A stretch of DNA of 64,000 nt from Paraburkholderia sp. Ac-20340 (lineage in GTDB: Bacteria; Pseudomonadota; Gammaproteobacteria; Burkholderiales; Burkholderiaceae), in assembly GCF_017104965.1 (NCBI RefSeq), contig NZ_JAAGPR010000006.1, positions 186,001 through 250,000 of the forward strand, written 5' to 3'. The notes under the pieces were generated by a model that saw nothing but the letters and a program-made list of their open reading frames with translations, searched no databases and was not told the DNA's origin. Shown piece by piece: positions 24,518-33,947 of the stretch (position 1 is its first letter; every line of letters starts with the position of its first letter). The translations under genes and the position numbers were made by a program.

Positions 24518-25462
24518 ATGACTGCGGGTAAAACAGTGCTGGTCGTGGCGGAACACGATCACGTTTCGATTAAATCGGCGACGCTCAATGTGGTCACGGC
24601 CGCGGTGCAATGCGGCGCCGAAGTGCATGTGCTGGTGGCCGGTCATCACGCTGCGGGCGCGGCGCAAGCGGCGGCGCGCATCGCGGGCGTCGCGAAGGTG
24701 CTGCACGCCGATGGCGCGGCGCTGGCGGATTCGCTGGCAGAAAATCTCGCCGCACAGGTGCTGGCCAGCGCGCCTGACTACGGCCACATCCTTTTTGCAG
24801 CGACGAGCACCGGCAAGAACGTCGCGCCGCGCGTGGCCGCGCAACTCGATGTCGCGCAGATCTCCGAAATCACGCGCGTGGTGAGCGCGGATACATTCGA
24901 GCGCCCGATCTACGCGGGCAACGCCATTCAAACGGTGCAAAGCGCGCAAGCGGTGCAAGTCATCACGGTTCGCATGACGGGCTTCGATGCCGCTTCGGCG
25001 CAAGGCGGTGCGGCTGCGATCGAAAGCATCGCGCCGGTCGCGGATAACGGCTTGAGCGCCTTCGTCGAGCGGGTCGTGACGAAGAACGAGCGCCCCGAAC
25101 TGGCCGATGCGCGCATTGTCGTCAGCGGCGGGCGGGCACTGGGCAGCAGCGATAAATTCAACGCCGTGCTAACGCCTTTGGCCGATAAACTCGGCGCTGC
25201 GCTGGGTGCGAGCCGCGCCGCCGTCGACGCCGGGTTTGCGCCCAACGACTGGCAAGTGGGGCAGACCGGCAAGATCGTCGCGCCGCAGGTGTATTTCGCG
25301 TGCGGCATTTCCGGCGCGATCCAGCACCTTGCCGGCATGAAGGATTCGAAGGTGATCGTCGCAATCAATAAGGATGCCGAAGCACCTATTTTCGGTGTGG
25401 CCGATTTCGGTCTCGAGGCCGATCTTTTCGAAGCGGTGCCTGAACTCGTCGCAGCGCTGTAA
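24518..25462 (+). CDS. etfA: Electron transfer flavoprotein alpha subunit
   Basis: A 314-residue ETF alpha subunit. The N-terminal domain starts KTVLVVAEHDHVSIKSATLNVVTAA. The C-terminal FAD domain has VSGGRALGSSDKFN, GASRAAVDAGFAPNDWQVGQTGKIVAPQVYFACGISGAIQH and INKDAEAPIFGVADFGLEADLFE, all standard FAD-binding blocks. It is separated from etfB by 10 bp and followed by a perfect terminator, giving a two-gene operon. It takes electrons from acyl-CoA dehydrogenases in the cytoplasm. Confidence 0.97.
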   Translation: MTAGKTVLVVAEHDHVSIKSATLNVVTAAVQCGAEVHVLVAGHHAAGAAQAAARIAGVAKVLHADGAALADSLAENLAAQVLASAPDYGHILFAATSTGKNVAPRVAAQLDVAQISEITRVVSADTFERPIYAGNAIQTVQSAQAVQVITVRMTGFDAASAQGGAAAIESIAPVADNGLSAFVERVVTKNERPELADARIVVSGGRALGSSDKFNAVLTPLADKLGAALGASRAAVDAGFAPNDWQVGQTGKIVAPQVYFACGISGAIQHLAGMKDSKVIVAINKDAEAPIFGVADFGLEADLFEAVPELVAAL

Positions 25463-25502
25463 ACGTGGTGTTTTAACGCAGGTTTCATCGGAAACGATGT
25501 TT

Positions 25503-25533
25503 GACAGAGACTGCCCGCAGTCTCTGTCTTTTT
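25503..25533 (+). terminator. Rho-independent terminator of etfBA
   Basis: GACAGAGACTG (25503-25513) pairs perfectly with CAGTCTCTGTC (25518-25528) over loop CCCG, followed by TTTTT. Confidence 0.95.
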
Positions 25534-25650
25534 GCGTTTTTGCTTTTTGAGATCGTGTTAGGCGACCGGTGTCCGGCGACAAAATGTCCTGTGACCAGGG
25601 TACGCCACCAGAGTCACTGCGCGCAGCGAAGTGTAGTATCCAGAAGATCG

Positions 25651-28530
25651 ATGTTTACGCCGTCGCACTTCATGAAGCACGATTCCACTCTGTCCGACCA
25701 TGGCGCAAGCGCGTGCGATCACGCAGGCGCGGCCACGCTCAAACCGCTCGTCAGCAGCAAGCTGGCGGTGCCGCGCAGCAACAAGCGCACGCTCGCGCGC
25801 GACGCGCTGATCGCGCGCCTGCTTGCGGAGCGCAAGCGCCGTTGTTTCGTTCTGCAAAGTCCTGCGGGCTACGGCAAAACCACTTCTTTGTCGGCCTGGT
25901 GCCGGGCGCTCGCGCCGCTCGGCTACGACGTCGCCTGGCTCTCGCTCGACGAAGACGACAACGATCCCGGCGTCTGGCTCGACTATCTGCTATCGAGCGT
26001 GGCGCGCGTCGATCCGGCGATCTCGCGCGAAGCCATGCTGCTCGAAGATTTCGGCATGGATCAGGACGGCGTCGAGCGCACGGTGATCGCGCTCGTGCGC
26101 GGTATCGTGAGCCATCGGCGCGAACTGGTCATCGCACTCGACGATCTGCATCACGTCACCGAGCCGCGCATTCTCGAAGCGCTGCAATGGCTGCTCGATT
26201 ACGCGCCGCCAAATCTGCATCTGGCGTTCGCGTCGCGCGGCCCGATTCCGCTTTCGATGGATCGCCTGCGCGCCCAGGACATGACGCTCGAACTCAATAT
26301 GAGCGACCTGAAACTCTCCGCCGACGAAGCGGAAGGTTTCCTGAAAGCGCAACTGGGCGATGTCGATGTCGCGAGCGCGCGGCGTCTCAATGAATTGACC
26401 GATGGCTGGGTGTCGGGTCTGCAACTTTTTTCGCTGAGCCTGAAAAAGAAGCGCCGCGCGGCTACGGCGGGCGCCGTCGATATGGCGATTCAGGAACAGG
26501 TGCGCGACGCGCGCACGTTCGCGCTGTTCTTCGAACGCGAGGTGTTGTCGAAGCTCGCGCCCGCCGAACTGAATCTGCTCACGCGCGCGGCGGCGTGCGA
26601 TCGTTTTTGTGCATCGCTGTGTACCGCGCTGCTCGCGCGCGACGTGCCCGATGCGCCCGGCACACTGGCGCTGCTGGAGCGCCTCGAAAACGACAATCTC
26701 TTTATCACGCCGCTCAATCAGACCGGGCAGGAGACCTGGTATCGGCTGCATCCGCTGTTGCAGCAGACCTTGCTCGAACGGTTCGAAAGCTGGAGCGATG
26801 GCGCGCAGCGCGAGGTGCATGCGTGTGCGCGGCAATGGTTTCTGGAGCACGGTCATCTGGGCGAGGCGGTGCATCACACGCTCAAGGCCGGCGAGGCCGC
26901 GCGTGCAGCGGCGCTGATCGAGCAGTTCGCGCAGTCGCTGTTCGTGAACGGGCAGATGCGCACGCTGGCCGCGCTGGTGCGGCAGTTGCCGCTTGCGCAG
27001 GTGCAGTCGAGCCTGACGCTGCGCATCTGGATGGCGCGCCAGCAACTGTTCCATTTCGAATGGGACGCCTGCACCGCGAGTCTGAACGCGCTCGACGCCG
27101 ATCTGCCCGCCAACGCCGCCGCCGATCGTTTCACCGTGCTGGTGCTGCGCGCCGCGCTCGCGATCCAGCGCGACAACGCCGCCGCGGCAATCGCGCTGCT
27201 GCCGAAGCTGCTCGACCCGCCGCCCGCCGCGGATCGCGTCTCGATTGCGGGACGCAACAACATCGTCTCGTGGATCCACATGCAGCGCGGCGAATATGAG
27301 CAGGCCCGCGATATTCAGTTGCCGACCGCCGCAGATACCGGCAACGCCGGCGCGCCCTTGCTCGGCACGGGCGCGGGCGCCTTGATGGGGCGCTGTTTCG
27401 TCGGCCTGAGCTATGCGATGGAAGGCCAGATGAATCAGGCCGAACGCATCTACCGCGCCGTGCTGCGCGAAGCCGAACGCCACGGCCGCGCGTGCAATCA
27501 GCCCGCCTGCGTGGCGGCGGCGTTGCTCAGCGAAGTGCTCTACGAGCAGAACCAGAACGAGGAAGCGCGCGAATTGCTGGAGCGGCGCGTCGACGTGCTG
27601 GAGCGCGTGGCAGTATCGGATGTCGTGCTGCGCGGGCTGTTGGTGCTCTCGGGCGCGCGCTGGGCGGCGGGACATCGGCTCGATGCGTTTGCGTGGCTCG
27701 AACGGCTCGAGGAAATCGGCGTGGCGACGGGTTTGCCGCGCGTGCTGGGCGTGAGCCTGGCCACGCAGGTGTTCCGCCGTCTCGCGCTGGGCGAGATCAA
27801 TACGGCGCAGGCCTGCCTGCAACGCCTGCAGGCACTCGACGACGGCGCTGCGCAAGACGATGCAGCGGCCACGTTCAATGGATTGCGTTTCGCGCAGCGC
27901 ACGGCAACCGTGCGCTTTCTGATCGCTACCGGCGATCTCGAACCGGCCGCCTTGCAACTCGATGCGTTGATTGCCTGGTGCGAAGCGCGCGGCCGTCTCG
28001 GTCTGGTTGCGACGCTGCGTTTGCAGCGCGCCGTGGTCGACCGGCGACTTGGCCGTGCCGCGCCGGCGCGGGCCAACGTGCTGGAAGCGCTGCGCCTTGG
28101 GCATCGGCTGGGGCTGTTGCGCAGCCTGCTGGACGCCGATGCATCGGCGCTCGATCTGATCGGCGAAGTGGCGCGGGAAGCGCCGCTCGATCCGGTGCTG
28201 GCGTTTTACGTCGAGCGGCTTCAGTCCGCACGTCCGCCGCGCGCGGAAGCCGCCGAAGCAGGCGGCAATGGCGCGGCAAGCGCGCGCCGTCGCGCGGCGC
28301 CCATCGGCATGAAAGCTTTGAGCGAGCGCGAAATAGACGTGGTGAAACTGCTGGCCGAAGCGCTCAGCACGAAGAAAATCGCGCGCACGCTGGGCCTGTC
28401 GCCCGAAACCGTGAAGTGGCATCTGACCAATATCTACGGCAAGCTCGGCGTGAGCGGGCGCGACGAGGCCGTCGAACGCATGCGCGACCTCGAATGGGCC
28501 CCGCACGAAGGCGAGGCACCTGCCGTCTAA
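25651..28530 (+). CDS. MalT/AlkS-like LuxR-family ATP-dependent transcriptional regulator
   Basis: A 959-residue signal-transducing NTPase regulator. Walker A is SPAGYGKTTS (about residues 70-79), the Walker B-like strand is LVIALDDLHH, and a winged-helix and helical-repeat (TPR-like) region fills the middle (about 320-830). A LuxR-type HTH closes the protein (ALSEREIDVVKLLAEALSTK, then IARTLGLSPETVKWHLTNIY; about 890-945). Relatives MalT and AlkS activate catabolic operons when an inducer and ATP are bound. Placed directly before the catabolic island, it is its likely activator. The start is ATG 25651 or 25672; neither has a strong ribosome site. Confidence 0.9.
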   Translation: MFTPSHFMKHDSTLSDHGASACDHAGAATLKPLVSSKLAVPRSNKRTLARDALIARLLAERKRRCFVLQSPAGYGKTTSLSAWCRALAPLGYDVAWLSLDEDDNDPGVWLDYLLSSVARVDPAISREAMLLEDFGMDQDGVERTVIALVRGIVSHRRELVIALDDLHHVTEPRILEALQWLLDYAPPNLHLAFASRGPIPLSMDRLRAQDMTLELNMSDLKLSADEAEGFLKAQLGDVDVASARRLNELTDGWVSGLQLFSLSLKKKRRAATAGAVDMAIQEQVRDARTFALFFEREVLSKLAPAELNLLTRAAACDRFCASLCTALLARDVPDAPGTLALLERLENDNLFITPLNQTGQETWYRLHPLLQQTLLERFESWSDGAQREVHACARQWFLEHGHLGEAVHHTLKAGEAARAAALIEQFAQSLFVNGQMRTLAALVRQLPLAQVQSSLTLRIWMARQQLFHFEWDACTASLNALDADLPANAAADRFTVLVLRAALAIQRDNAAAAIALLPKLLDPPPAADRVSIAGRNNIVSWIHMQRGEYEQARDIQLPTAADTGNAGAPLLGTGAGALMGRCFVGLSYAMEGQMNQAERIYRAVLREAERHGRACNQPACVAAALLSEVLYEQNQNEEARELLERRVDVLERVAVSDVVLRGLLVLSGARWAAGHRLDAFAWLERLEEIGVATGLPRVLGVSLATQVFRRLALGEINTAQACLQRLQALDDGAAQDDAAATFNGLRFAQRTATVRFLIATGDLEPAALQLDALIAWCEARGRLGLVATLRLQRAVVDRRLGRAAPARANVLEALRLGHRLGLLRSLLDADASALDLIGEVAREAPLDPVLAFYVERLQSARPPRAEAAEAGGNGAASARRRAAPIGMKALSEREIDVVKLLAEALSTKKIARTLGLSPETVKWHLTNIYGKLGVSGRDEAVERMRDLEWAPHEGEAPAV

Positions 28531-28550
28531 GGCTCTTCAAAGGCGCTTGC

Positions 28551-29381
28551 TCAGGCGCGCGGCTGCCGCTCCCAGTCGTACAACGGCGGGCGGCCTTCAA
28601 GAAAGGCTTCGATTGCCTGGGCGTGGAACGGCACGCTCGACGCCACCGCTTGCGCCGCGCATTCCAGTTCCGCGAGCGAAGCATACGGTGTTTCAAAGCT
28701 CTGGTTGAGCAGGCGCTTGCCGAGCCCCAACGCTTCGCGCGGCGCCGCGACAAAGCGCTGGGCGAAAGCGCGTGCATCGTCGGCGAGCGTTTCGGGCGCG
28801 TGGATCGCGTGCACGATGCCAAGCTGCTGCGCCTCTTCCGCGCCCAGTTTGCGCGCCGTCAGCACGAGTTCTTTCGCCGCCGACATGCCGATCACGCGCG
28901 GCAGCAGCCAGGCCGCGCCCAGATCGGGCACGAGGCCGACTTTCGCGAACGACATGCAGAAGAACGCGCGCGACGAAGCCAGCACGAAATCGGCGGCCAG
29001 CGCGAGCGAAAAGCCGGCGCCCACCGCCGCGCCGTCCACCGCCGCAATCACGGGCAGTTCGAGATTGCGCAAGCGCTGCATCCAGCCGTGCGCCTGCAGC
29101 ACGCGACGCCGGATCGCCTCGGGCGCGCCCGTTTCCGGCCGCTCGCGCGCGCCGGTCATCGACTTCAGATCGCCGCCCGCGCAGAAGCTGCCGCCCGAGC
29201 CTGTCACGATCAGCACGCGGATGCTGCGATCGCGCTCCACGGTGTCGAGGAGATCGGCGTAATCGTCGCGCAGTTCCATCGAAAGCGCGTTGCGGGCTTC
29301 GGGCCGCTGATGGGTGAATTCGGCGATGCCGTCCTCGATGTTGAGCGTGGCGTGGCGCAAGTTGCGCAGGGATGCGGGCAT
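28551..29381 (-). CDS. Enoyl-CoA hydratase/isomerase family protein
   Basis: A 276-residue crotonase-fold protein. The oxyanion-hole blocks are GGSFCAGGDLKSM (about residues 64-76) and AVDGAAVGAGFSLALAADFVLAS. The downstream FAKVGLVPDLGAAWLLPRVIG holds an acidic region where hydratases place a catalytic Glu, but Asp appears in LVPD, as in isomerase-like members (PaaG, menaquinone types). It may therefore be an isomerase rather than a hydratase. ATG 29381 has GGAG 9 nt upstream. It is divergent from the main plus-strand operon and converges with the LuxR gene 20 bp away. Confidence 0.9.
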   Translation of the reverse strand: MPASLRNLRHATLNIEDGIAEFTHQRPEARNALSMELRDDYADLLDTVERDRSIRVLIVTGSGGSFCAGGDLKSMTGARERPETGAPEAIRRRVLQAHGWMQRLRNLELPVIAAVDGAAVGAGFSLALAADFVLASSRAFFCMSFAKVGLVPDLGAAWLLPRVIGMSAAKELVLTARKLGAEEAQQLGIVHAIHAPETLADDARAFAQRFVAAPREALGLGKRLLNQSFETPYASLAELECAAQAVASSVPFHAQAIEAFLEGRPPLYDWERQPRA

Positions 29382-29446
29382 GGTGGTCGTCTCCGTGAAG
29401 GGTGTGAATGACACCTCCAAGAATCTGACAGGCGTGGCCCCGCTAA

Positions 29447-29464
29447 CCCCCCCATGCGCGGTGG
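29447..29464 (-). promoter_or_regulatory. Island motif copy A: CCACCG-N3-RT-G7
   Basis: On the minus strand this reads CCACCGCGCATGGGGGGG and is preceded by GGAAG. It lies between the divergent crotonase and thiolase genes. The same motif occurs in the other two divergent gaps of the catabolic island, with identical internal spacing. Confidence 0.55.
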
Positions 29465-29537
29465 CTTCCTGCATCTGCCGCACTGGTCTACTGGTCCCCA
29501 TCGCGCCGCCGTCTGCCGCGCTTTTCCCGGACCCGTC

Positions 29538-30737
29538 ATGGCTCACGCTTATATCGTTTCCCCGCTCCGCACGCCGGTCGGCAAGTTTGGCGGCTCGCTC
29601 ACGCCGCTTTCGGCCGCCGATCTCGCCGCGCACGTCCTGCGTGCGGTCTTGCAGCGTTCGGGCGCGCCGGCCGAATCCGTCGATGAGGTGATCGTCGCGC
29701 AGTCGTACCAGTCGAGCGAGGCGCCTTGCATCGGCCGTTATGCGGCGTCGCTGGCGGGGCTGCCGGAACATGTTTCGGGCTACGCGGTGGATCGCCGCTG
29801 CGGTTCGGGCCTGCAGGCCGTGATCGATGCGGCCATGCAGATCCAGACGGGCGCGGCCGATTGCGTGCTGGTCGCGGGCGTCGAAAGCATGAGCAATATC
29901 GAGTACTACAGCACGCGCATGCGTTGGGGCGCGCGGCTGGGCGACGTGGCGCTGCACGACCGTCTCGACCGTGGCCGCGTGAATTCGCAGCCGGTCAGCC
30001 GGTACGGCGTGATGGCGGGCGGCGCGGCGGAAACTGCCGAAAACCTCGCGCGCGACTACGGCATCACGCGTGCGCAAAGCGATCTCTACGCGGCGCGCAG
30101 CCATCAACGCGCGGCCGATGCCTGGAAAAGTGGCCGTTTCGAAGCCGAAGTCGTGCCGGTGCCCGTGCCGCAACGCAAGGGCGAAACGGTGCTGTTCGCC
30201 CGCGACGAAGGCATTCGCGAAGACGCGAGTCTCGACGTCATGGCGAAGCTGCCCGCGCTGCTGCGCGACGGCACGGTCACGGCGGGCAACGCCTGCCAGC
30301 AGAACGACGCGGCGTCCGCTTGCCTGGTGGTTTCCGAGGCCTGGCTTGCAAAGCACGGCGCACAGCCGATGGGGCGTTTCGTCGGCTGGGCGGCTTCGGG
30401 CTGCGATCCGCTGCGGATGGGGATCGGCCCGGTGCCGGCGGTGGCGCGTCTGTTGCCACGCATCGGCCTGACACTCGCCGAGATGGATCTCGTCGAAATC
30501 AACGAAGCGTTCGCGGTTCAGGTGCTCGCTTGTCTACGCGAATGGCGCATGGAAGGCGACGAACGCGTGAACGTCAACGGCTCGGGAATCTCGCTGGGCC
30601 ATCCCATTGGCGCCACGGGCGTGCGCATCATGACGACGATGCTGCACGAAATGGCGCGTCGCGGTGCGCGTTATGGGCTCGAAACGATGTGTATCGGCGG
30701 CGGGCAGGGGCTGGCGGCTGTGTTCGAGCGCGTTTGA
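29538..30737 (+). CDS. Acetyl-CoA acetyltransferase / 3-ketoacyl-CoA thiolase
   Basis: A 399-residue classical thiolase. The acyl-accepting Cys88 lies in [11 protein letters not shown]. The C-terminal active-site blocks are [10 protein letters not shown] (N-E-A-F), [20 protein letters not shown] with the catalytic His, and [13 protein letters not shown] with the second Cys. It cleaves 3-ketoacyl-CoA with CoA to release acetyl-CoA, the last step of beta-oxidation. It is the first gene of a nine-gene plus-strand run. ATG 29538 is the start by homology; upstream in-frame codons have no ribosome site. Confidence 0.93.
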   Translation: MAHAYIVSPLRTPVGKFGGSLTPLSAADLAAHVLRAVLQRSGAPAESVDEVIVAQSYQSSEAPCIGRYAASLAGLPEHVSGYAVDRRCGSGLQAVIDAAMQIQTGAADCVLVAGVESMSNIEYYSTRMRWGARLGDVALHDRLDRGRVNSQPVSRYGVMAGGAAETAENLARDYGITRAQSDLYAARSHQRAADAWKSGRFEAEVVPVPVPQRKGETVLFARDEGIREDASLDVMAKLPALLRDGTVTAGNACQQNDAASACLVVSEAWLAKHGAQPMGRFVGWAASGCDPLRMGIGPVPAVARLLPRIGLTLAEMDLVEINEAFAVQVLACLREWRMEGDERVNVNGSGISLGHPIGATGVRIMTTMLHEMARRGARYGLETMCIGGGQGLAAVFERV

Positions 30738-30775
30738 TTGATAAATTCCGTCAGCATGTTCAATCAGGATTGCAT

Positions 30776-31180
30776 ATGAATTCAAAGAGTCACGGCGACA
30801 TGCCCTGCGCCAGTAACGATCCGTGGCGCGTGAGCGAAGGCCGCGTCGTTTTGCAGGCTTATCGCCATGAAGGCCGCGACGAGCTGTTTTTCCCGCCCTT
30901 GCCGCAGACTTCTCCGCAACGCACGCGCACGGAAACGGTCGACCTGCATGGCATGCCGACGCTCTACAGCTACACCGTCATGCATCCGAGTCCTAAAACC
31001 GGCAAGCCGCCCGTGGCGCTCGGTTACGCCGATTACCCGGAAGGCGTGCGCATTTTCGGGCGATTGCTGTATCCGCAAGGCCAGCGCCCGGCGATCGGCG
31101 ACGCGCTCGCCCCCTGCCTGATCGATACCGAAGAAGGCACCGTCTACGCTTTCGCGCTGCAAAACAAGGAACCACGTTGA
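30776..31180 (+). CDS. DUF35-type OB-fold protein, thiolase partner
   Basis: A 134-residue protein whose C-terminal part (about residues 55-130) matches the DUF35 OB-fold: LYSYTVMHPSPKTGKPPVALGYADYPEGVRIFGRLLYP. The usual N-terminal zinc ribbon is degenerate: only two Cys in the whole chain (near residues 11 and 113). DUF35 proteins bind beside SCP2-type thiolases or MaoC hydratases and complete their active sites. In steroid degradation ChsH2-DUF35 with Ltp2 acts as a retro-aldolase. Here the stop overlaps the start of the next thiolase gene by one base (ATGA-type junction), a strong sign of a stoichiometric complex. Confidence 0.85.
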   Translation: MNSKSHGDMPCASNDPWRVSEGRVVLQAYRHEGRDELFFPPLPQTSPQRTRTETVDLHGMPTLYSYTVMHPSPKTGKPPVALGYADYPEGVRIFGRLLYPQGQRPAIGDALAPCLIDTEEGTVYAFALQNKEPR

Positions 31181-32328
31181 TGAAGACGCCCATCTATATT
31201 GCAGGCGTCGCAATGACGCCGTTCGGCCGCTACGAAGGCTCGATGCAGGATCTCGCGCAGCGCGCGGTGCAAGGCGCGCTCGCCGATGCCGGCATCGAAG
31301 CGCAAGCGGTGCAGGCTTTTTACGCGGCCAACGTGTTCGGCGGCATGGTGCTCGGTCAGGTGCTGCTGCGCGACATCGGCGTGACCGGGCCGGCGATCTA
31401 CAACGTCGAAAACGCCTGCGCGAGCGGCGCAACCGGTGTGCATCTGGCCTGCCATGCGCTGGCGGCAGGCGTCTACGATACGGTAGTCGTGCTCGGCGCG
31501 GAACAACTCACGACGATGGGCGGCGGCGCGCTGCCGCTGCAACGCAACGACTACATGACGCAGATGTACGCGCGCGCGGGCCTCACGCTGCCTTCGGTCT
31601 ATGCGATGCGTGCCACGCGCTATCTGCACGAATTCGGCGTCGATCCCGAGGCGCTGGCCGAAGTCGCGGTGAAGAACCGTCGCCACGGTGCGCTCAATCC
31701 GTATGCGCAGACACGCAGCGAAGTCACCGTCGACGATGTGATGAACTCGCGCATGGTGTTCGATCCGCTCACGCTGCTGCAGTGCTGTCCTTCGGCTGTG
31801 GATGGTGCGGCCGCGCTCGTGCTCACTACGCGGCGTCCGCAGCAGCGCGCGAAGCCGGTGCGCGTGCTGGCTTCCGTCGTGCAGTCGGGCAGGCAGGAAG
31901 TGGGCACCGAAGACATTCTCGCCGCCGAAATCACCGCGCGCGCCGCGGATCTGGCCTATCGCCAGGCCGACGTCAAGCCCGCCGATCTCGACATGGTCGA
32001 ACTGCACGACGCTTTCACGATCGCCGAACTCATCTACTACAACGCGCTAGGCCTGTGCGAGCGCGGCGAGGCGCATGTGCTGCTGCGCTCGGGCGCGACC
32101 GCGCTGGGCGGACGCGTGCCCGTGAATCCAAGCGGCGGCCTGCTGGCGAAGGGCCATCCGCTGGGCGCGACCGGCGTGGCGCAAATGGTCGAGGCGGTGT
32201 GGCAACTCGAAGGGCGTGCGGGCGACCGGCAGATTCCGCATGCTTCGCTCGCGCTCACGCAATGCACGGGCGGCGGCATCGCGGGTGTCGATCACGCGGC
32301 TTCCGCCGTGCACATTCTCGGCCACTGA
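31180..32328 (+). CDS. SCP2-type thiolase (lipid-transfer-protein-like)
   Basis: A 382-residue thiolase of the sterol-carrier type. The nucleophile Cys80 sits in ENACASGAT. The second block is VELHDAFTIAELIYY, with His in place of the N of classical thiolases. The third is VNPSGGLLAKGHPLGATG, and the last LTQCTGGG carries the proton-transfer Cys. It keeps the Cys residues that Ltp2-type aldolases lose, so thiolysis is possible, with retro-aldol cleavage as an alternative. It is coupled by overlap to the DUF35 gene, and the pair presumably works as a heteromer on a branched or cyclic side chain. Confidence 0.9.
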   Translation: MKTPIYIAGVAMTPFGRYEGSMQDLAQRAVQGALADAGIEAQAVQAFYAANVFGGMVLGQVLLRDIGVTGPAIYNVENACASGATGVHLACHALAAGVYDTVVVLGAEQLTTMGGGALPLQRNDYMTQMYARAGLTLPSVYAMRATRYLHEFGVDPEALAEVAVKNRRHGALNPYAQTRSEVTVDDVMNSRMVFDPLTLLQCCPSAVDGAAALVLTTRRPQQRAKPVRVLASVVQSGRQEVGTEDILAAEITARAADLAYRQADVKPADLDMVELHDAFTIAELIYYNALGLCERGEAHVLLRSGATALGGRVPVNPSGGLLAKGHPLGATGVAQMVEAVWQLEGRAGDRQIPHASLALTQCTGGGIAGVDHAASAVHILGH

Positions 32329-32347
32329 AAGTAAGGATTCCTCTCTC

Positions 32348-33103
32348 ATGAATGTCATGAACGAACAGATTGCCATTGTGACCGGCGGCGCGCAGGGAAT
32401 CGGTCTGGGTATCACGAAGGCCTTGCTCGATGCGGGGCATAAGGTTGCGGTATTCGATCTCAACGATGCCGCGCTCGACACGCTGGCGACTCATCCGGGT
32501 GCCAATAAAGACCGTCTGATGGCGCTGCGCGTTGACGTGACGTCGAGCGAACAGGTGAACGATGCCGTCGCGCAGATCGCCGCGCGCTGGAAAACGCCGG
32601 ACATTCTCATCAACAACGCGGGCGTCACGCGCGACAAGCGCTTCACGAAGATGACCGAGGAAGATTGGGACTTCGTGATCCAGGTGAATCTCAAGTCGCA
32701 ATTCCTCTGCGCGAAGGCCGTGGTGCCGGGCATGGTGGAGCAGGGCTATGGGCGCATCGTCAATATTTCGTCGCGTGCGTGGCTGGGCGGCTTCGGGCAA
32801 TCGAATTACTCGGCGGCGAAGGGCGGCGTGGTGAGCCTCACGCGTTCGCTGGCGATCGAACTGGCGAAGCACGGCGTCACCGCCAATGCGATTGCGCCGG
32901 GCATCGTCGAAACGCCGCTGATGGCGACCTATACCGACGAACAGCGCGACCGCCTCAAAGCCACCGTGCCGGTCGGCCGTATTGGTCAGCCCGCCGATAT
33001 CGCGCACGCGGTACTGATGTTCACGGATCGCGCGGCCTCGTACATCACCGGGCAGACGCTCTATGTGTGCGGCGGCCGTTCGCTGTCGAGCCCGAGCGTT
33101 TAA
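32348..33103 (+). CDS. SDR-family oxidoreductase (FabG/3-hydroxyacyl-CoA dehydrogenase-like)
   Basis: A 251-residue classical short-chain dehydrogenase. Cofactor motif is VTGGAQGIGLGI, the structural motif NNAGVTRDKRF, the catalytic Ser in NISSRAWLGGFG and the Tyr/Lys pair in SNYSAAKGG. ITGQTLYVCGG closes the fold. It probably oxidises a 3-hydroxyacyl-CoA with NAD in the beta-oxidation steps of the operon. It starts at ATG 32348; another ATG nine bases on is possible. AAGGA precedes it. Confidence 0.9.
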   Translation: MNVMNEQIAIVTGGAQGIGLGITKALLDAGHKVAVFDLNDAALDTLATHPGANKDRLMALRVDVTSSEQVNDAVAQIAARWKTPDILINNAGVTRDKRFTKMTEEDWDFVIQVNLKSQFLCAKAVVPGMVEQGYGRIVNISSRAWLGGFGQSNYSAAKGGVVSLTRSLAIELAKHGVTANAIAPGIVETPLMATYTDEQRDRLKATVPVGRIGQPADIAHAVLMFTDRAASYITGQTLYVCGGRSLSSPSV

Positions 33104-33113
33104 GGAATCTGCC

Positions 33114-33917
33114 ATGACGATTCACTACCGGCTCGAAGGCCACGTCGCGGTGCTCACGCTCGACGCACCGGAATCCATGAACGCGCTGACCGTCGACGAA
33201 CTGCTGGCGCTGCGCGAACGCCTCGCCGCCTGCCAGGACGACGATGCGGTGCGCGCCATCGTCATCACCGGCGCGGGCGAGCGTGCGTTCTGCACGGGCG
33301 CCAATCTCAAGGCAACGCTGCCGCCGGAGCACGGTTTCGCGGCGGGCGCATTCAAGGGACGTCGCGCCGAAGCGGCGCAAGGCGGCTACACGCGCCTGCT
33401 CGATTTCAGCGACCTCGAAATCTGGAAGCCGATGATCGCTGCGGTGAACGGCTATTGCCTGGGCGGCGGTCTGGAACTCGCGCTGCAATGCGATCTTCGC
33501 ATCGCCGTCGAGCATGCGAGCTTCGGCCTGCCTGAAGTGCGCGTGGCGAGTGTGCCCGCATGCGGCGGCGTGCAATATCTGTTACGCGCGATTCCTGCGG
33601 CGCATGCCATGAAACTCGCGCTGACGGGCGACCGTATCGATGCCGCCGAAGCGCTGCGTATCGGCCTGGTGAGCGATGTGGTGTCGACATCAGGGTTGAT
33701 GGATTTTGCGTTGCAGCTTGCTGGCCGTATCGCCGCAAATGGACCGCTCGCGGTGCAGGCGGTCAAGCAACTCGCGGTGCAGAGCGCGCATCTGGCGCCA
33801 CGCGATTTCGTGGCCGAGGCCAATCGCCAATGGGGTCTGCTGCGCGATAGCGCCGATCGCATCGAAGGCCGCAAGGCGTTCGCGGAAAAGCGCACGCCTG
33901 CCTATCGCGGCGCCTGA
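33114..33917 (+). CDS. Enoyl-CoA hydratase
   Basis: A 267-residue crotonase-family protein. Oxyanion-hole blocks are ERAFCTGANLKATLPPE and AAVNGYCLGGGLELALQCDLRIA. Active-site acid residues appear in FGLPEVRVASVPACGGVQYLLR, where the first Glu (LPEV) matches the hydratase base and the second common Glu is replaced. It likely hydrates a 2-enoyl-CoA within the operon's beta-oxidation. AAGGAA lies 6 nt before ATG 33114, and the gene is 10 bp behind the SDR gene. Confidence 0.9.
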   Translation: MTIHYRLEGHVAVLTLDAPESMNALTVDELLALRERLAACQDDDAVRAIVITGAGERAFCTGANLKATLPPEHGFAAGAFKGRRAEAAQGGYTRLLDFSDLEIWKPMIAAVNGYCLGGGLELALQCDLRIAVEHASFGLPEVRVASVPACGGVQYLLRAIPAAHAMKLALTGDRIDAAEALRIGLVSDVVSTSGLMDFALQLAGRIAANGPLAVQAVKQLAVQSAHLAPRDFVAEANRQWGLLRDSADRIEGRKAFAEKRTPAYRGA

Positions 33918-33947
33918 TCGAAACCGGTTAAACAGGAATCCAAAGCA

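Noticed and set aside
29447..29453. G7 tracts as phase-variable slippage sites
   Set aside because: Seven-base tracts are short for this, and the flanking CCACCG-N3-RT is conserved, which fits protein binding better.
28551..30356. A 601-residue extended crotonase protein
   Set aside because: The extension is antisense to the thiolase gene; ATG 29381 with GGAG is the real start.
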